From assembly GCA_947260035.1 (NCBI GenBank), contig CAMYOO010000058.1, positions 1 through 34,614 on the forward strand: a stretch of 34,614 nucleotides of DNA, read 5' to 3'. The translations under genes were made by a program, and so were the position numbers. The notes under the pieces are model-generated. The model did not search any database, was not told the DNA's origin, and worked only from the letters and a program-made list of their open reading frames with translations. Numbering within the stretch: position 1 is the stretch's first letter; every line of letters starts with the position of its first letter. The stretch is from an uncultured delta proteobacterium. GTDB lineage: Bacteria; Myxococcota_A; UBA9160; JAFDET01. Positions 17,544-27,168 of this stretch are shown here, one piece after another.

Positions 17544-20123
17544 CTAGCGCTTGGCCCGTGCGACCTTGAGCTCCGCGAGGATCTCCCGTGCGTTGGCGTA
17601 GCGGGCGTCCGGATCCTTCTGCATGCAGCGCCGCACCACGTTGGCCAGGACCTCGGGAATACGGGGGTTCACCGAGGTGGGGTCCGGCGGCGGCGTGTGC
17701 ACGTGGTGGTAGGGGATGTTCCCCTCCATGAAGGGCAGCCGCCCGGTGCACAGCTCGAAGACCGTGACCCCCAGCGAGTAGATGTCGGTGCGGTGGTCGA
17801 TGTTCTTGCCCAAGGTCTGCTCGGGGCTCATGTAGTAGGGCGTGCCGGAGACCAGCGTGGTGTGGTTCCGCACCTCCTCCAGAACCTTGGCCAGGCCGAA
17901 GTCCATGATCTTCGCCTGCTTGTCGCGGGTCCACATGGTGTTCGCCGTCTTCACGTCGCGGTGGACGATCTTCTTCTCGTGGGCGTAGGCCAGCGCCTCG
18001 CACATCTGGATCAGCACGTGCATCACACCGCCGGGCGCAATCGGGCCGCGCCGCTTCAGGATCTCCTTGAGCGTGGTGCCGTCTACGTACTCCATCGCGA
18101 TGTAGTAGCGGCCGTCCTGCTCGCCGGCGTCGTAGACGGTAACGATGTTGGGGTGATTCAGCTGGGCGGCGCTCTTCGCCTCGCGCAGGAAGTTCTTGAG
18201 GGCCTGCGGGTTCTCCTTCAGCGTGTCGGGCAGGACCTTGTAGGCCACCACCCGATCCAGCACGGTGTCCTGCGCCTTGTAGACGATGCCCATCCCACCG
18301 CGGCCGAGCTCGGCGACGATCTGGTAGCGGGCGTTGCCCGTCGGAGTGAGCGAAGAGCCGCTGGCCGTCCCGCCCTGGGTCGAGGGCCCCTCCTTCAGCT
18401 CCTGGAGCCGCAGCTTCTCGCGACCCGCCTCGAGACGATCCTCCACGTCGCTGTAGTGGTAGTCGCAGGCGAGGATCTTCTCGTACAGGTCCACCGCGTC
18501 GCGGAACTGACGGTTGGCGTCGTAGACCAGCGCCAACTCGTAGAACGCCGCGATGTTCTGGGCCTCGAGATCGGAGTCGCCCAGAGCCTGGCGCAGCTTC
18601 TTGATGGAGAGGGAGTACATCCCCTTGTTCTTGAAGATGCGACCCAGGATTGCCGACGCCCCGGCCAGGTCCGCATGCCCCGGCTCGATCTTCTGCAGGA
18701 CCTTGATGGCCTGGTCCTCGTCGCCTTCGCGCTGGAAGATCTCACCGGCGGCCAGGTAATGCTCGGCCCGCGCCAGGAGCTCGGCCTGCTTGAGCAGGTC
18801 TCCCCCTTCGGCGTAGCAATCGGCTGCCTCGACGAAGCGCTGGGCGTCCTCGTAGCAGGCCGCGGCGCGCACCGGCTCGCCGGCCAGGCGGAACATCTCC
18901 GCAGCTTGGACGGAGTCGTGATTGGCCTGGAAGCACGCACCGGCCTTCGCGAACTCCTGCAGCTTGCGGTAGAGGTCGCCGGCCGCGAGCGTGTCGCCCG
19001 CCGCCTCGAAGGCCCGGGCCGCTTCCTCGTCGTCGCCCCGATCGCGGTGGTACTCGCCCAGGAGCTGCTCGGCGGCCTTGTCCTCACCCAGGCGGCGCAG
19101 CGCATCAGCCGCCTTCAAGGGCTCGTTCGAGCGCTGGTAGAGCTCGGCGGCCTTGCCGAAGCGCTCCAGGCGAACATTGACCTCCGCGGCGGCCGACAAG
19201 ACGCCGCCGCGCTCGAGAATGCGCGCCGCCTTGTCGAGATCATCGGCCTGCTCCCAGAGCTTGCCGCACTGGAGAACGAGCTTGCGGACCTCCTGATCCT
19301 TGCGCGTGTCTCCAATGCCGGTCTTGGCGCCCTCCTCGGCGATCACCTCCTCCAGGCAGGTGGCCGCATTGCGCCAGCTCTGGCAGCGAACCCAGGCCTG
19401 AGCGGCGTGGCGCGCGAAACCGGACTCCTGGAAGCACTCCGCCGCCTTCGCGTCCTGACCCGCCTTCTCGTACGCCTCGGCGGCCATGCTCTTGCGGCCC
19501 GCCTGCACGAACATGTCGGCCGCCTTGGCGTGATCCCCCTGGTCCGCGTAGAGCGTTGCCGCGGACTCGTGACGTCCGGCCTGGGCGAAGAACTCCGCCG
19601 ATTCTTCGAAGCGGTTCTGGTCGTGACGGATCTCGGCGGCGCGCTGCAGCTCGCCGCATTGGACGTAGAGCTCGACGGCCTTGTCGAGCTGTTCGGTGGT
19701 CAGGTAGAGCTCGGCCGCTTCACGGACGTCGCCCTTCTTGACCAGCTCCTTGACCTGCTTCTCCGCACGCCGCCGAGCCGAGCGGTCGAGCTTGGGGGTA
19801 TCGTCCTCGGCGGCGACCTCGCCTTCCTCGCCTTCCTCGTTGTGCTTGTTGCGCCGCGGCCAGACACCGGCCAGGATCAGAACCAGGCCCAGAGCGGGAA
19901 CGACCCAGTGCACCACCTGCGCAGACAGGTTGTGAGCGAGCTCGTCACCGGAAACTCCCAGGGCCAGCAGCTGGTCGGCCACACCCACCAGGCTCACGAA
20001 AACCCCGTGGACGATCTGCGTGGCAGAGGACTCGGGCGCGTACGCGTGGCCCAGGCCCACGGTGCCCGCCAGGAGCACCGGAAGGCCCATGGCGAGCAGC
20101 AGGACGCGGAGGATCAATCGCAC
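17544..20123 (-). CDS. Membrane-anchored helical-repeat protein with C-terminal Ser/Thr protein kinase
   Basis: An 859-aa protein. Two membrane helices (about residues 2-24 and 70-90) flank a short periplasmic loop. A charged linker leads to about 450 residues of short helical, TPR-like repeats of about 20 residues (such as AAEAYEKAGQDAKAAECFQ), then a Hanks-type kinase at about 597-859. The kinase keeps its key residues: glycine loop GRGGMG, K629 in VAYKVL, HRD D723 in HRDVKTAN, DFG D741, SPE and DIYSLG. It should be active and cytoplasmic. Most bacterial kinases of this class put the kinase first and the sensor last; here the order is reversed. I chose GTG 20123 (GGAG 11 nt upstream) because sequence further upstream is low-complexity and overlaps the divergent gene. 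Its substrate is unknown; the adjacent divergent FG-GAP gene may be functionally linked. Confidence 0.88.
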   Translation of the reverse strand: MRLILRVLLLAMGLPVLLAGTVGLGHAYAPESSATQIVHGVFVSLVGVADQLLALGVSGDELAHNLSAQVVHWVVPALGLVLILAGVWPRRNKHNEEGEEGEVAAEDDTPKLDRSARRRAEKQVKELVKKGDVREAAELYLTTEQLDKAVELYVQCGELQRAAEIRHDQNRFEESAEFFAQAGRHESAATLYADQGDHAKAADMFVQAGRKSMAAEAYEKAGQDAKAAECFQESGFARHAAQAWVRCQSWRNAATCLEEVIAEEGAKTGIGDTRKDQEVRKLVLQCGKLWEQADDLDKAARILERGGVLSAAAEVNVRLERFGKAAELYQRSNEPLKAADALRRLGEDKAAEQLLGEYHRDRGDDEEAARAFEAAGDTLAAGDLYRKLQEFAKAGACFQANHDSVQAAEMFRLAGEPVRAAACYEDAQRFVEAADCYAEGGDLLKQAELLARAEHYLAAGEIFQREGDEDQAIKVLQKIEPGHADLAGASAILGRIFKNKGMYSLSIKKLRQALGDSDLEAQNIAAFYELALVYDANRQFRDAVDLYEKILACDYHYSDVEDRLEAGREKLRLQELKEGPSTQGGTASGSSLTPTGNARYQIVAELGRGGMGIVYKAQDTVLDRVVAYKVLPDTLKENPQALKNFLREAKSAAQLNHPNIVTVYDAGEQDGRYYIAMEYVDGTTLKEILKRRGPIAPGGVMHVLIQMCEALAYAHEKKIVHRDVKTANTMWTRDKQAKIMDFGLAKVLEEVRNHTTLVSGTPYYMSPEQTLGKNIDHRTDIYSLGVTVFELCTGRLPFMEGNIPYHHVHTPPPDPTSVNPRIPEVLANVVRRCMQKDPDARYANAREILAELKVARAKR

Positions 20124-20284
20124 GGCTGGCACGTCTCCATCTGGTCGGGCCCACCCGGCGCAGCCATCCAAAGGCACCGGATTTCGCCCCTGTCCCCTAT
20201 CGGTTGCCTGCACCCGCTTGTTGAGTAGGAGAAACCCTGGCTGCGAACCTGTCGTAGACTGCCGGTGTGCAGGCGGGGCGATCG

Positions 20285-21832
20285 ATGCTGGAGGGGACCG
20301 GACGCCCCGCGGGTATCGTGGCCATCCTGGCCGTCTTCTGCGCATTGGCCTCCGGGCCCGCGGGAGCCCGCGACGAGGCCCCGTTCGAGGCGGTGGCCCT
20401 GCGGGCCCGCGGCCGCGCGCTGGCGGTGCTACCGGTGGCCACCGCTTCCGGCTCTGCAGCCCCGGACCTGATGGTGATCTACGTGGAGGGCAGCCCACCC
20501 GACGAGCGTCGCCGCCTGGACCTGTTCCGTCTGGAGCCCGGCGCCACGGAGCTTTCGCCGCGGCTCTCGCTGAAGATGCCGGCGCAGGCCGTTGCCTTCG
20601 ACGTGGGCGACGTGCACCCGGCGCCCGGAGACGAGCTGCTGCTGCTGTCTCGGCGGACGCTGGAAATCCGCAGCCTGGCCGCCGGGGCCCCGGTCCTGCA
20701 ACGGCTGGAGCTCGACCCGCCGGCCCCGCTGCCTCCGCGCATGCGCTCCTTCTCGCGCATGTCTCTGGTGGGCGACTGGAGCGGGAACGGCAGCCGCGAG
20801 CTTCTCCTGCCCAGCCTGGACGGGGCCCAGCTCCAGGCGCTGAAGCCCGGCGCAGCGCCGCGCACCCTGCACATGCCCATCCTCACCGAGTACTTCACGC
20901 CGACCGCCGGGCCGCCCCCCTACGACGGGATCCTCGAAGCCACCTTCGAGTGGCCCGCGCTGACCCTGGGCGACGACGACGGCGATGGGCGCGCCGATCT
21001 CTTCGCCCTGGGTCGCTACGGGGTGGATGTCTTCCGCTCCAACGGCGACGGCCCGCCCGCCGAGCCCACGCGCAGCATGCCCCTGCGGCCCTTCCGCGCC
21101 GATGAGGAGCTGCGCTACGAGACCACCCGCGCGCGCCTCTTTGCCCGAGACTTGGACGGCGACGGACTGACGGATCTGGTGGTGCACCGCTCGTCGGGGC
21201 GGCTGTTCGGAAGTCACGCCACGACCGAGATCCACCACAACCCCGGCACCGGCGCCAGCATCGCCCGCACCGCAAACGCCAGCCTCACTGTGGACGCCGG
21301 CGTCGCCGACCTGGAGCTTGTGGACCTGGACGGCGACGGCCGCGTCGAGGTGTTCCACTCGATGATGCGCATGGGCCTGGTCCAGGTGCTGCGCTTCCTC
21401 ACCACGCGCCGCGCCGAGGTCGAGCTGCGGGTCTTCTCTCTGCAAGCGCCGGGCATCCAGGGCGCGCAAGAGGTGTGGCACGGCGAGGTCGCCCTGGCCT
21501 TCAACCTGGAGGAGGGCCGCGTGGCCGGGCTGCTACCCAACACCGACGGAGACTGGAACGGCGACGGTATCCGCGACCTGCTGTACGGGACCGGGCGCGA
21601 CGCCCTGGCCCTCCACCTGGGCCGCGCCGGCGAGCACGGACCCGGCTTCGACGACCGCGTCGCGAGCCAGAAGATCCCGTCCGCGAGCTGGATGGCGGTG
21701 GTCGACGCCGACGGCGACGGCCTTCAGGACATGGTGATCTACGACGACTGGCTCGCCGAAGACGGCGCCCACCTGCTCCGCAACCGCGGCCTCCTCCCCG
21801 GCACCAACCCCAGCCTCCGCCCCACCAACTGA
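20285..21832 (+). CDS. Secreted FG-GAP/VCBS-repeat beta-propeller-like protein
   Basis: A 515-aa exported protein. After a hydrophobic signal peptide (IVAILAVFCALASGPAGA, cleavage likely near Ala-Arg-Asp) come several calcium-binding-style repeats of the DxDxDG type: GDDDGDGRADLF, DLDGDGLTDLVV, DLDGDGRVEVF, DWNGDGIRDLL and DADGDGLQDMVI. They are spaced by about 50-120 residues, as in integrin-like FG-GAP propellers. There is no lipobox and no C-terminal sorting signal that I can see. I chose ATG 20285 rather than GTG 20267 because it places the signal peptide close to the start, although no strong ribosome-binding site helps. It is divergent from the repeat-kinase gene, with about 160 bp between them, and convergent with ruvB across the BIME-like element. 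The binding partner is unknown. Confidence 0.85.
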   Translation: MLEGTGRPAGIVAILAVFCALASGPAGARDEAPFEAVALRARGRALAVLPVATASGSAAPDLMVIYVEGSPPDERRRLDLFRLEPGATELSPRLSLKMPAQAVAFDVGDVHPAPGDELLLLSRRTLEIRSLAAGAPVLQRLELDPPAPLPPRMRSFSRMSLVGDWSGNGSRELLLPSLDGAQLQALKPGAAPRTLHMPILTEYFTPTAGPPPYDGILEATFEWPALTLGDDDGDGRADLFALGRYGVDVFRSNGDGPPAEPTRSMPLRPFRADEELRYETTRARLFARDLDGDGLTDLVVHRSSGRLFGSHATTEIHHNPGTGASIARTANASLTVDAGVADLELVDLDGDGRVEVFHSMMRMGLVQVLRFLTTRRAEVELRVFSLQAPGIQGAQEVWHGEVALAFNLEEGRVAGLLPNTDGDWNGDGIRDLLYGTGRDALALHLGRAGEHGPGFDDRVASQKIPSASWMAVVDADGDGLQDMVIYDDWLAEDGAHLLRNRGLLPGTNPSLRPTN

Positions 21833-21836
21833 CGAA

Positions 21837-21958
21837 GCGGAAGCCAAGGGGGAAACTAAGGGGACAGTCCCTTTAGTTGCAGACTGCTGGTGACGTGACA
21901 CGAACGGCCTTGCTGCAACTAAAGGGACTGTCCCCTTAGTTTCCCCCTTGGTTTCCGC
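21837..21958. repeat. BIME-like element: two inverted REP palindromes
   Basis: Two 46-bp arms (21837-21882 and 21913-21958) are reverse complements with one mismatch, around a 30-nt centre. Each arm contains its own near-palindrome, AACTAAGGGGAC-A-GTCCCTTTAGTT (21853-21877; one G:T pair), so the element is two REPs in opposite orientation, the classic BIME layout. It fills almost the whole gap between two convergent genes (FG-GAP and ruvB). REPs are mobilised by RAYT proteins, one of which is encoded at 1208-1879. It may also act as a two-way transcription stop. Confidence 0.85.
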
Positions 21959-21969
21959 GAGGCTTGGGG

Positions 21970-23007
21970 CTAGAAGAGGCGGGTTTGGCCGAGGCGGCGG
22001 GGTGGGGGGGTGATGCCGAAGTGGCGGCAGGCGTGGGACGTGGCCACGCGGCCGCGCGGCGTCCGCTCCAGAAATCCCTGCTGGATCAGGAACGGCTCCA
22101 CCAGGTCCTCGATGGTGCCCTTGTCCTCGCCCAGGGCGGCGGCCAGGGTGTCGAGCCCGACCGGGCCGCCGTCGAACTTCTCCAGGATCGTCATCAGGAT
22201 CGCGCGGTCCAGCTTGTCGAAGCCCGCCTCGTCCACCTCGAGCCGCTCGAGGGCGAAGCGCGCCAGCTCTCGGCTCACGGATCCTTCGTTGCTCGTCTCC
22301 ACCTCGGCGAAGTCGCGCACCCGGCGCACCAGGCGATTGGCGATGCGCGGCGTTCCGCGCGAACGGCGCGCGATCTCGCCCGCGGCCTCGCGGTCCAGGT
22401 CGATCCCCAGCAATGCGGCCGAGCGCTGCAGGATGCGCTCGAGATCTTCGGCCGGGTAGTAGTCCAGGCGCGCCGCCCAGCCGAAGCGGTCGCGCAACGG
22501 TGCGGTCAGCAGCCCCGCGCGCGTGGTCGCACCGACCAGGGTAAAGCGCGCAACGTCCAGCCGGATCGAACGCGAAGCGGGCCCCTGCCCCACCATGAGG
22601 TCCATCTTGAAGTCCTCCATGGCCGGATAGAGGATCTCCTCGACAGCGGGGTTGAGGCGGTGGATCTCATCGATGAAGAGCACGTCGCCCGGCTCCAGGT
22701 TCGAGAGCAGCGCGGCCAGGTCGCCCTGGCGCTCGATGACGGGTCCACTGGTGATCCGCAGCTCCGCGCCCATCTCCCGGGCCACCACGTGGGCCAGAGC
22801 GGTCTTGCCCAGGCCCGGCGGCCCGTAGAAGAGCAGGTGATCCACCGGCTCTCCGCGCTCACGCGCGGCGCGGATGAAGACGTCCAGGTTGTCCACCAGC
22901 CGCTGCTGACCCACGAACTCCGCCAGCTGGCGGGGCCGCAGCCGATCCTCGAGGCCACGCTCTTCCGGCAGGCGCTCGGCCGACAGCTCGTCGTGCGTCG
23001 CGCTCAT
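21970..23007 (-). CDS. ruvB: Holliday junction branch-migration ATPase RuvB
   Basis: Hexameric AAA+ motor that drives Holliday junction migration with RuvA. The 345-aa protein is of normal length. Motifs are the opener [13 protein letters not shown], Walker [11 protein letters not shown], Walker [11 protein letters not shown], sensor 1 and arginine-finger GATTRAG, RFG, and a C-terminal winged helix ([23 protein letters not shown]). ATG 23007 overlaps the ruvA stop (ATGA), so translation is coupled. It is the last gene of the yebC-ruvC-ruvA-ruvB cluster, a widespread arrangement, and its 3' end faces the BIME-like element. Confidence 0.97.
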   Translation of the reverse strand: MSATHDELSAERLPEERGLEDRLRPRQLAEFVGQQRLVDNLDVFIRAARERGEPVDHLLFYGPPGLGKTALAHVVAREMGAELRITSGPVIERQGDLAALLSNLEPGDVLFIDEIHRLNPAVEEILYPAMEDFKMDLMVGQGPASRSIRLDVARFTLVGATTRAGLLTAPLRDRFGWAARLDYYPAEDLERILQRSAALLGIDLDREAAGEIARRSRGTPRIANRLVRRVRDFAEVETSNEGSVSRELARFALERLEVDEAGFDKLDRAILMTILEKFDGGPVGLDTLAAALGEDKGTIEDLVEPFLIQQGFLERTPRGRVATSHACRHFGITPPPRRLGQTRLF

Positions 23008-23612
23008 CGCACCCTCCGCAGCGCCACCCGGATCAGCTCTTCGAGGGGCGCGTCCTCATCCAGCTCGTCGAGCGCCAGACCCACGGCGCGCTCGGCAGGC
23101 CCACGACCGTACCCCAGATTGAGCAGCGCCGACGCCGCCTCTTCGACGCGCGCATCGCCGGACGCCGTCGGCGCCGGCGCGGCGTCGGTCGTCTCGTCGG
23201 GCTCCAGCAGCCCACCCACCCGATCTCGCAGGTCGATCACGATCCGCTCGGCGGTCTTCTGCCCCACGCCGGGAACCGCGCGCAGCACGGCCGCCTCTCC
23301 GCCGGCGATGGCCGACAACAGCTCCGCCGGCGAGATCCCGGAAAGGATCGCCTGGGCCAGCTTCGGGCCCACCCCACTGGTGCGCAGCAGCAGCTCGAAG
23401 ACCACCCGCTCCCGCTCGCTGCGGAAGCCGAAGAGCTGAAGCGCATCCTCGCGCACGTGGGTGTGGACGCGCAGGGCGACGGTCTTGCCCTCGTCGGGCA
23501 ACTCGTAGAACGTGGACAGCGGAATCAGCACTTCGTAGCCGACGCCCGAGACGTCGAGCACCACGCGCGTGGGCTGCTTCTCGCGCAGCACGCCTTCCAG
23601 GTAGGCGATCAT
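23004..23612 (-). CDS. ruvA: Holliday junction DNA-binding subunit RuvA
   Basis: Tetrameric protein that holds the Holliday junction and recruits RuvB. It is 202 aa with the three expected domains: N-terminal OB fold ([32 protein letters not shown]), tandem helix-hairpin-helix motifs ([35 protein letters not shown]) and a C-terminal UBA-like RuvB-binding domain ([18 protein letters not shown]). An acidic, Ala/Thr-rich linker of ordinary length joins domains II and III. The start ATG 23612 overlaps the ruvC stop, and the stop overlaps the ruvB start. Confidence 0.97.
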   Translation of the reverse strand: MIAYLEGVLREKQPTRVVLDVSGVGYEVLIPLSTFYELPDEGKTVALRVHTHVREDALQLFGFRSERERVVFELLLRTSGVGPKLAQAILSGISPAELLSAIAGGEAAVLRAVPGVGQKTAERIVIDLRDRVGGLLEPDETTDAAPAPTASGDARVEEAASALLNLGYGRGPAERAVGLALDELDEDAPLEELIRVALRRVR

Positions 23613-24154
23613 CGCGCTCGCCTCACGTCCCAGCTGCGCCGCGCCGCACCGCGCGAACCGCCGCGACTCCGCACGCCCAGCTCCGCCAGCCGACCCGCGC
23701 TGGCGTGGCAGATGGCCAGGGCCAGCGCATCCGCGGCATCGGCTCGGGGTGTTCGCTCCAGGCTCAATGCAGCGCGCACCATGCGCTGCACCTGGCGCTT
23801 GTCCGCAGACCCGCTGCCCGTCAGGGCCTGCTTGACCGCCGTGGTGCCGTACTCCTGCACGCGCAGCCCGGCCTCGCCGAGCGCGGCCAGGACCGCGCCG
23901 CGGGCCTGGCCCAGAACCAGCGCCGAGCGCGGGCTGGCCGCCACGAAGACCTGCTCCACCGACGCCACGTCGGGGCCGTGAGCTGCCACCACCGCGGCCA
24001 CCTCACGGCACAGCCGGGCCAGGCGCTCGGCCAGCGGCGCGCTGGGCGGCGGACGCAGGGTGCCGTGCGCAACGTGGACCACACGGCCGTCCACGCGGTC
24101 TACCACGCCGTAGCCCGTCGCTTTGGATCCGGGATCGATGCCCAGGATGCGCAT
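23609..24154 (-). CDS. ruvC: Holliday junction resolvase RuvC
   Basis: Endonuclease that cuts Holliday junctions symmetrically. The 181-aa RNase H-fold protein keeps the acidic catalytic set: D7 in MRILGIDPGS, E67 in SVEQVF, and D139 and D142 in RADAADALALAICH. I start at ATG 24154, with GGAGG just upstream, because the open frame before it encodes Pro/Arg-rich sequence unlike RuvC. The C-terminus has a basic Arg/Gly-rich tail of about 25 residues after the last conserved motif. It lies 77 bp downstream of yebC and overlaps ruvA by 4 bp. Confidence 0.96.
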   Translation of the reverse strand: MRILGIDPGSKATGYGVVDRVDGRVVHVAHGTLRPPPSAPLAERLARLCREVAAVVAAHGPDVASVEQVFVAASPRSALVLGQARGAVLAALGEAGLRVQEYGTTAVKQALTGSGSADKRQVQRMVRAALSLERTPRADAADALALAICHASAGRLAELGVRSRGGSRGAARRSWDVRRAR

Positions 24155-24231
24155 GGCCCTCCGCCCTGCTCGAGAGGGGTTTGGAGGAGTCGCACGCGGC
24201 ATCGGGGGGAGGACCTGCCGCAGGGACCAGT

Positions 24232-24978
24232 CTAGACCAGGTTGGCCATCTCCTCCTCGGAGATGTCGAAATTCGCGAAGACCCCCTGGACGTCGTCCAG
24301 GTCGTCGAGGGCGTCCGAGAGCTTGAGCATGCTGGCCGCCTGATCCCCCTCCAGGGCCACCGTGGTGGAGGGCTGCATGGTGATCTCGGCGTGGGACGCC
24401 TGGAACCCGGCAGCGTCGAGCGCCTGGCGGACGCCCTCGAAGCTGGCGGGGTCCGTCACCACCTCGATGGCGTCGTCGCTCTCCACCACGTCTTCGGCCC
24501 CGGCCTCCAGAGCCGCCTCCATGACCGCATCGGGATCCACGGAGCCGCGCTCCACGACGATCAGCCCCCGCTTGTCGAACAGGTACGAGACACAGCCGCT
24601 GGCGCCCAGATTGCCACCGAACTTCGTCAGCACGTGGCGGACTTCACCGACGGTGCGGTTGCGGTTGTCGGTCAGGGTTTCCAGCAGGATCGCCACGCCG
24701 CCGGGCCCGTAGCCCTCGTAGACGACCTCTTCGAAGCTTTCGCCCTCGCCCCCGCCGATGCCCTTCTGGATGCCGCGCTCGATGTTGTCCTTGGGCATGT
24801 TGGCCGCCCGGGCCTTGTCGATCACCAGGCGTAGCCTCGGATTGGCCCCGGGGTCGCCTCCACCCAGGCGGGCCGCCGTGGAGAGCTCGCGGATCAGCTT
24901 GGTGAAGATCTTGCCGCGCTTGGCGTCCGCAGCGCCCTTCTTGCGCTTGATCGTCGACCATTTGGAGTGACCCGACAT
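24232..24978 (-). CDS. yebC: YebC/PmpR (TACO1) family protein
   Basis: A 248-aa protein of the YebC family, first described as DNA-binding regulators and more recently linked to translation of difficult (proline-rich) stretches on the ribosome. The family signature is exact at the N-terminus ([29 protein letters not shown]) and continues with [28 protein letters not shown] and [15 protein letters not shown] start at ATG 24978, where AAGGGG lies upstream; the longer open frame adds unrelated sequence. It heads the yebC-ruvCAB cluster, a conserved neighbourhood, and is divergent from the Hsp70 gene. Confidence 0.95.
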   Translation of the reverse strand: MSGHSKWSTIKRKKGAADAKRGKIFTKLIRELSTAARLGGGDPGANPRLRLVIDKARAANMPKDNIERGIQKGIGGGEGESFEEVVYEGYGPGGVAILLETLTDNRNRTVGEVRHVLTKFGGNLGASGCVSYLFDKRGLIVVERGSVDPDAVMEAALEAGAEDVVESDDAIEVVTDPASFEGVRQALDAAGFQASHAEITMQPSTTVALEGDQAASMLKLSDALDDLDDVQGVFANFDISEEEMANLV

Positions 24979-25002
24979 GCGGAATTCCCCTTTTCGCCGG
25001 CC

Positions 25003-25032
25003 TGGATAGCACTCGGCCGGGTTGCGCGGCAA
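25003..25032 (-). promoter_or_regulatory. Possible promoter of yebC-ruvCAB
   Basis: On the minus strand TTGCCG (25032-25027) and TATCCA (25008-25003) are separated by 18 nt and end 24 nt before ATG 24978. The match to consensus is only partial; position and spacing are reasonable. The 150-bp divergent gap must also hold the Hsp70 promoter, which I could not place. Confidence 0.3.
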
Positions 25033-25128
25033 ACCGCCGTCCCCAGGGGAAAACGCTCAGGAAACCAGCCGACTTGCCGATACGGGGGCAGGCAGGGCGC
25101 CCTGCGCTCGGGCTCGGAGGGAGGGCCC

Positions 25129-27150
25129 ATGGCCGAAGTCGCCATCGGAATCGATCTGGGAACCAGCAACTCCTGCGTCTCCATCGCGCGAGGCGGGTCG
25201 GTGGAGGTGATCCCGAACGCCTACGGCGAGGCGACGTCCGCCAGCGTCGTCGCGTTCCGGGAGGACGGCGAGATCACGGTGGGCAATGCGGCCAAGGCCA
25301 ACATCATCCACGCCCCGTCCGAGACCGTCTACTCGTCCAAGCGGCTGATCGGCCGCTACTTCTTCTCCGAAGAGGTGAAGAAGGCGCGCGCCATCTGCTC
25401 CTACCGCATCGTCGAGGGGCCCAACCACAGCGTCCGCATCCAGGTCCGGGACGACCAGTACTCACTGCCCGAAGTCTCGGCCATGGTGCTGAAGGAGATG
25501 AAGGCGATCGCCGAGGCCCACCTGGGCCAGAAGGTGACCAAGGCCGTGGTGACGGTCCCCGCCTACTTCAACGACAACCAGCGCCAGGCCACCAAGGATG
25601 CCGCGCGCATCGCCGGCCTCGACGTGCTGCGCATTCTCAACGAGCCCACGGCGGCCGCCCTGGCCTACGGCTTCGGACAGGGGCTGACCCAGAAGGTGGC
25701 CGTGTACGACCTGGGCGGCGGCACCTTCGACATCTCGGTCCTGGAGATCGGGACCGACGTCTTCGAGGTGCTCTCCACCTCGGGCGACACGTTCCTGGGC
25801 GGCGACGACTTCGACGATCGGGTCATCGACCTGCTGGCCGACGAGTTCTCTGCGAGCCACGGGATCAACCTGCGCAAGGACCCCTACGCCTTCGAGAAGC
25901 TCAAGGTCGCCGCCGAAAACGCCAAGAAGAACTTTTCGGTGGATGACACGGTGGAGATCCGGATCCCCGGGATCATCAACTCCGAGTCCGGCGAAGCACT
26001 GTCGGTCGAGCGGCACATCGACCAGGCTGAGTTCTCGAGCCTGGTCATGGACCTGGTGATGCGAACCTTCAAGGTCTGCGACGAGGCGCTCCAGAGCGCC
26101 AATCTCACCGTGCGCGACCTGGACGGCGTGATCCTGGTGGGTGGGCCGACGCGCCTGCCGATGATCCGCCAGGCCGTAGGCGACTACTTCCAGAAGCCGC
26201 CGCAGACCGACATCGACCCGGACGAGGTGGTGGCCAAGGGCGCCGCGATCCATGCGGCCTCGCTGACCGACGTGGAACAGGGAGCCTACCTGCTGGATGT
26301 GACGCCTCTGTCCCTGCGCATCGGCGTGGCCGGCGGCCTGGCCGAGACGGTGATCGAGCGCAACACCCCGGTCCCCATCGAGCAGACGCGAACCTTCACC
26401 ACCTTCCAGGACTTCCAGGAGCGCGTGAAGATCCGGGTCTTCCAGGGCGAGTCGCGTCAGGCGGACGGAAACGAGATGCTCGGTCAGTTCGAGTTCGCGA
26501 GCTTCCGCAAGGCGCGCCGCGGCGAAGTGGAGATCGACGTCACCTTCTCCATCGACAGCGACGGACTGGTCCTGGTGACCGCCTGCGACCGGGCCACCGG
26601 ACAGCAGGCCTCCACGGAGATCACGCTCTCGTCCGGCCTGTCCGAGTCCGAAATCGAGGACATCCTGGAGCGGGGCGACACCGACCGCGTGCACACCGCC
26701 AGCCCCGAGGACGCGAGCTCGGCTTCCAGCGCCGACGCCGTCCCGGAGCCGGGTGCGACCCTGGAGCCGGATGCGGAGGAAGACCTGCTGCCGGACGACG
26801 GCGATGAGGAGGTCGAAGATCTCGAACTCGATGAGAGCGACGACATCGAGCTGATGGACGGGGTCGAGACGCCTCCCGCCGAGCTGCGCGGCAACGCGCT
26901 GGACATGGACGGACCGGAGGGGGCGCCCGACGATCCGGTGCCGCTGGAAACGCCGGCCGCTTCGGCCGGCGCAGCCAGCGCAAGCGACGCAGCCAGCGCT
27001 AGCGACGCAGCCGGCGCAAGCGACGCAGCCGGCGCAGCCGGCGCAGCCGGCGCAGCCGAAGACGATGCCACGGCCCGGGACGCGTACCTGGGCGATGCGG
27101 GATCAGATCTGGCGTCCTATGTGGACGGCGACAAACCGGAGTCGAAGTAG
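25129..27150 (+). CDS. Atypical Hsp70 (DnaK-like) chaperone with lid replaced by acidic/repeat tail
   Basis: A 673-aa protein. The nucleotide-binding domain (about 1-385) has all Hsp70 signatures: [45 protein letters not shown] and [14 protein letters not shown] beta-sandwich substrate domain follows (about 385-505; [32 protein letters not shown]). After [11 protein letters not shown] the helical lid is missing. Instead there is a strongly acidic stretch (about 515-585), an Ala/Ser/Asp repeat (coded by 26973-27057) and a short charged end. I chose ATG 25129 behind GGAGG, where homology begins. Lid loss predicts fast substrate release or binding of a folded client. A J-domain gene starts 18 bp downstream and is its likely partner. 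Canonical DnaK is probably encoded elsewhere with grpE and dnaJ (inference). Confidence 0.92.
   Translation: MAEVAIGIDLGTSNSCVSIARGGSVEVIPNAYGEATSASVVAFREDGEITVGNAAKANIIHAPSETVYSSKRLIGRYFFSEEVKKARAICSYRIVEGPNHSVRIQVRDDQYSLPEVSAMVLKEMKAIAEAHLGQKVTKAVVTVPAYFNDNQRQATKDAARIAGLDVLRILNEPTAAALAYGFGQGLTQKVAVYDLGGGTFDISVLEIGTDVFEVLSTSGDTFLGGDDFDDRVIDLLADEFSASHGINLRKDPYAFEKLKVAAENAKKNFSVDDTVEIRIPGIINSESGEALSVERHIDQAEFSSLVMDLVMRTFKVCDEALQSANLTVRDLDGVILVGGPTRLPMIRQAVGDYFQKPPQTDIDPDEVVAKGAAIHAASLTDVEQGAYLLDVTPLSLRIGVAGGLAETVIERNTPVPIEQTRTFTTFQDFQERVKIRVFQGESRQADGNEMLGQFEFASFRKARRGEVEIDVTFSIDSDGLVLVTACDRATGQQASTEITLSSGLSESEIEDILERGDTDRVHTASPEDASSASSADAVPEPGATLEPDAEEDLLPDDGDEEVEDLELDESDDIELMDGVETPPAELRGNALDMDGPEGAPDDPVPLETPAASAGAASASDAASASDAAGASDAAGAAGAAGAAEDDATARDAYLGDAGSDLASYVDGDKPESK
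26973..27057 (+). repeat. In-frame tandem repeat in the Hsp70 tail (3 x 18 bp, then 3 x 9 bp)
   Basis: Three 18-bp units (26973-26990, 26991-27008, 27009-27026) encode Ala-Ser/Gly-Ala-Ser-Asp-Ala. They are followed by three identical 9-bp units AGCCGGCGC (27027-27053) and a partial one. All units are multiples of 3, so copy-number change keeps the frame; the tail is likely variable in length between strains. Confidence 0.9.
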
Positions 27151-27168
27151 CGCGCGAGGGTGACGCAG

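Noticed and set aside
20125-20145. Sigma-54 promoter (TGGCACG) near the repeat-kinase start
   Set aside because: The -24 half is good but the -12 half reads CATC instead of TTGC.
17469-20228. Open frame (about 919 codons) on the plus strand opposite the repeat-kinase gene
   Set aside because: Mirror frame of a gene with full kinase signatures; no recognisable domain.
26973-27057. CRISPR-like array
   Set aside because: Units are adjacent with no spacers, in frame inside a coding sequence; it is a simple tandem repeat.
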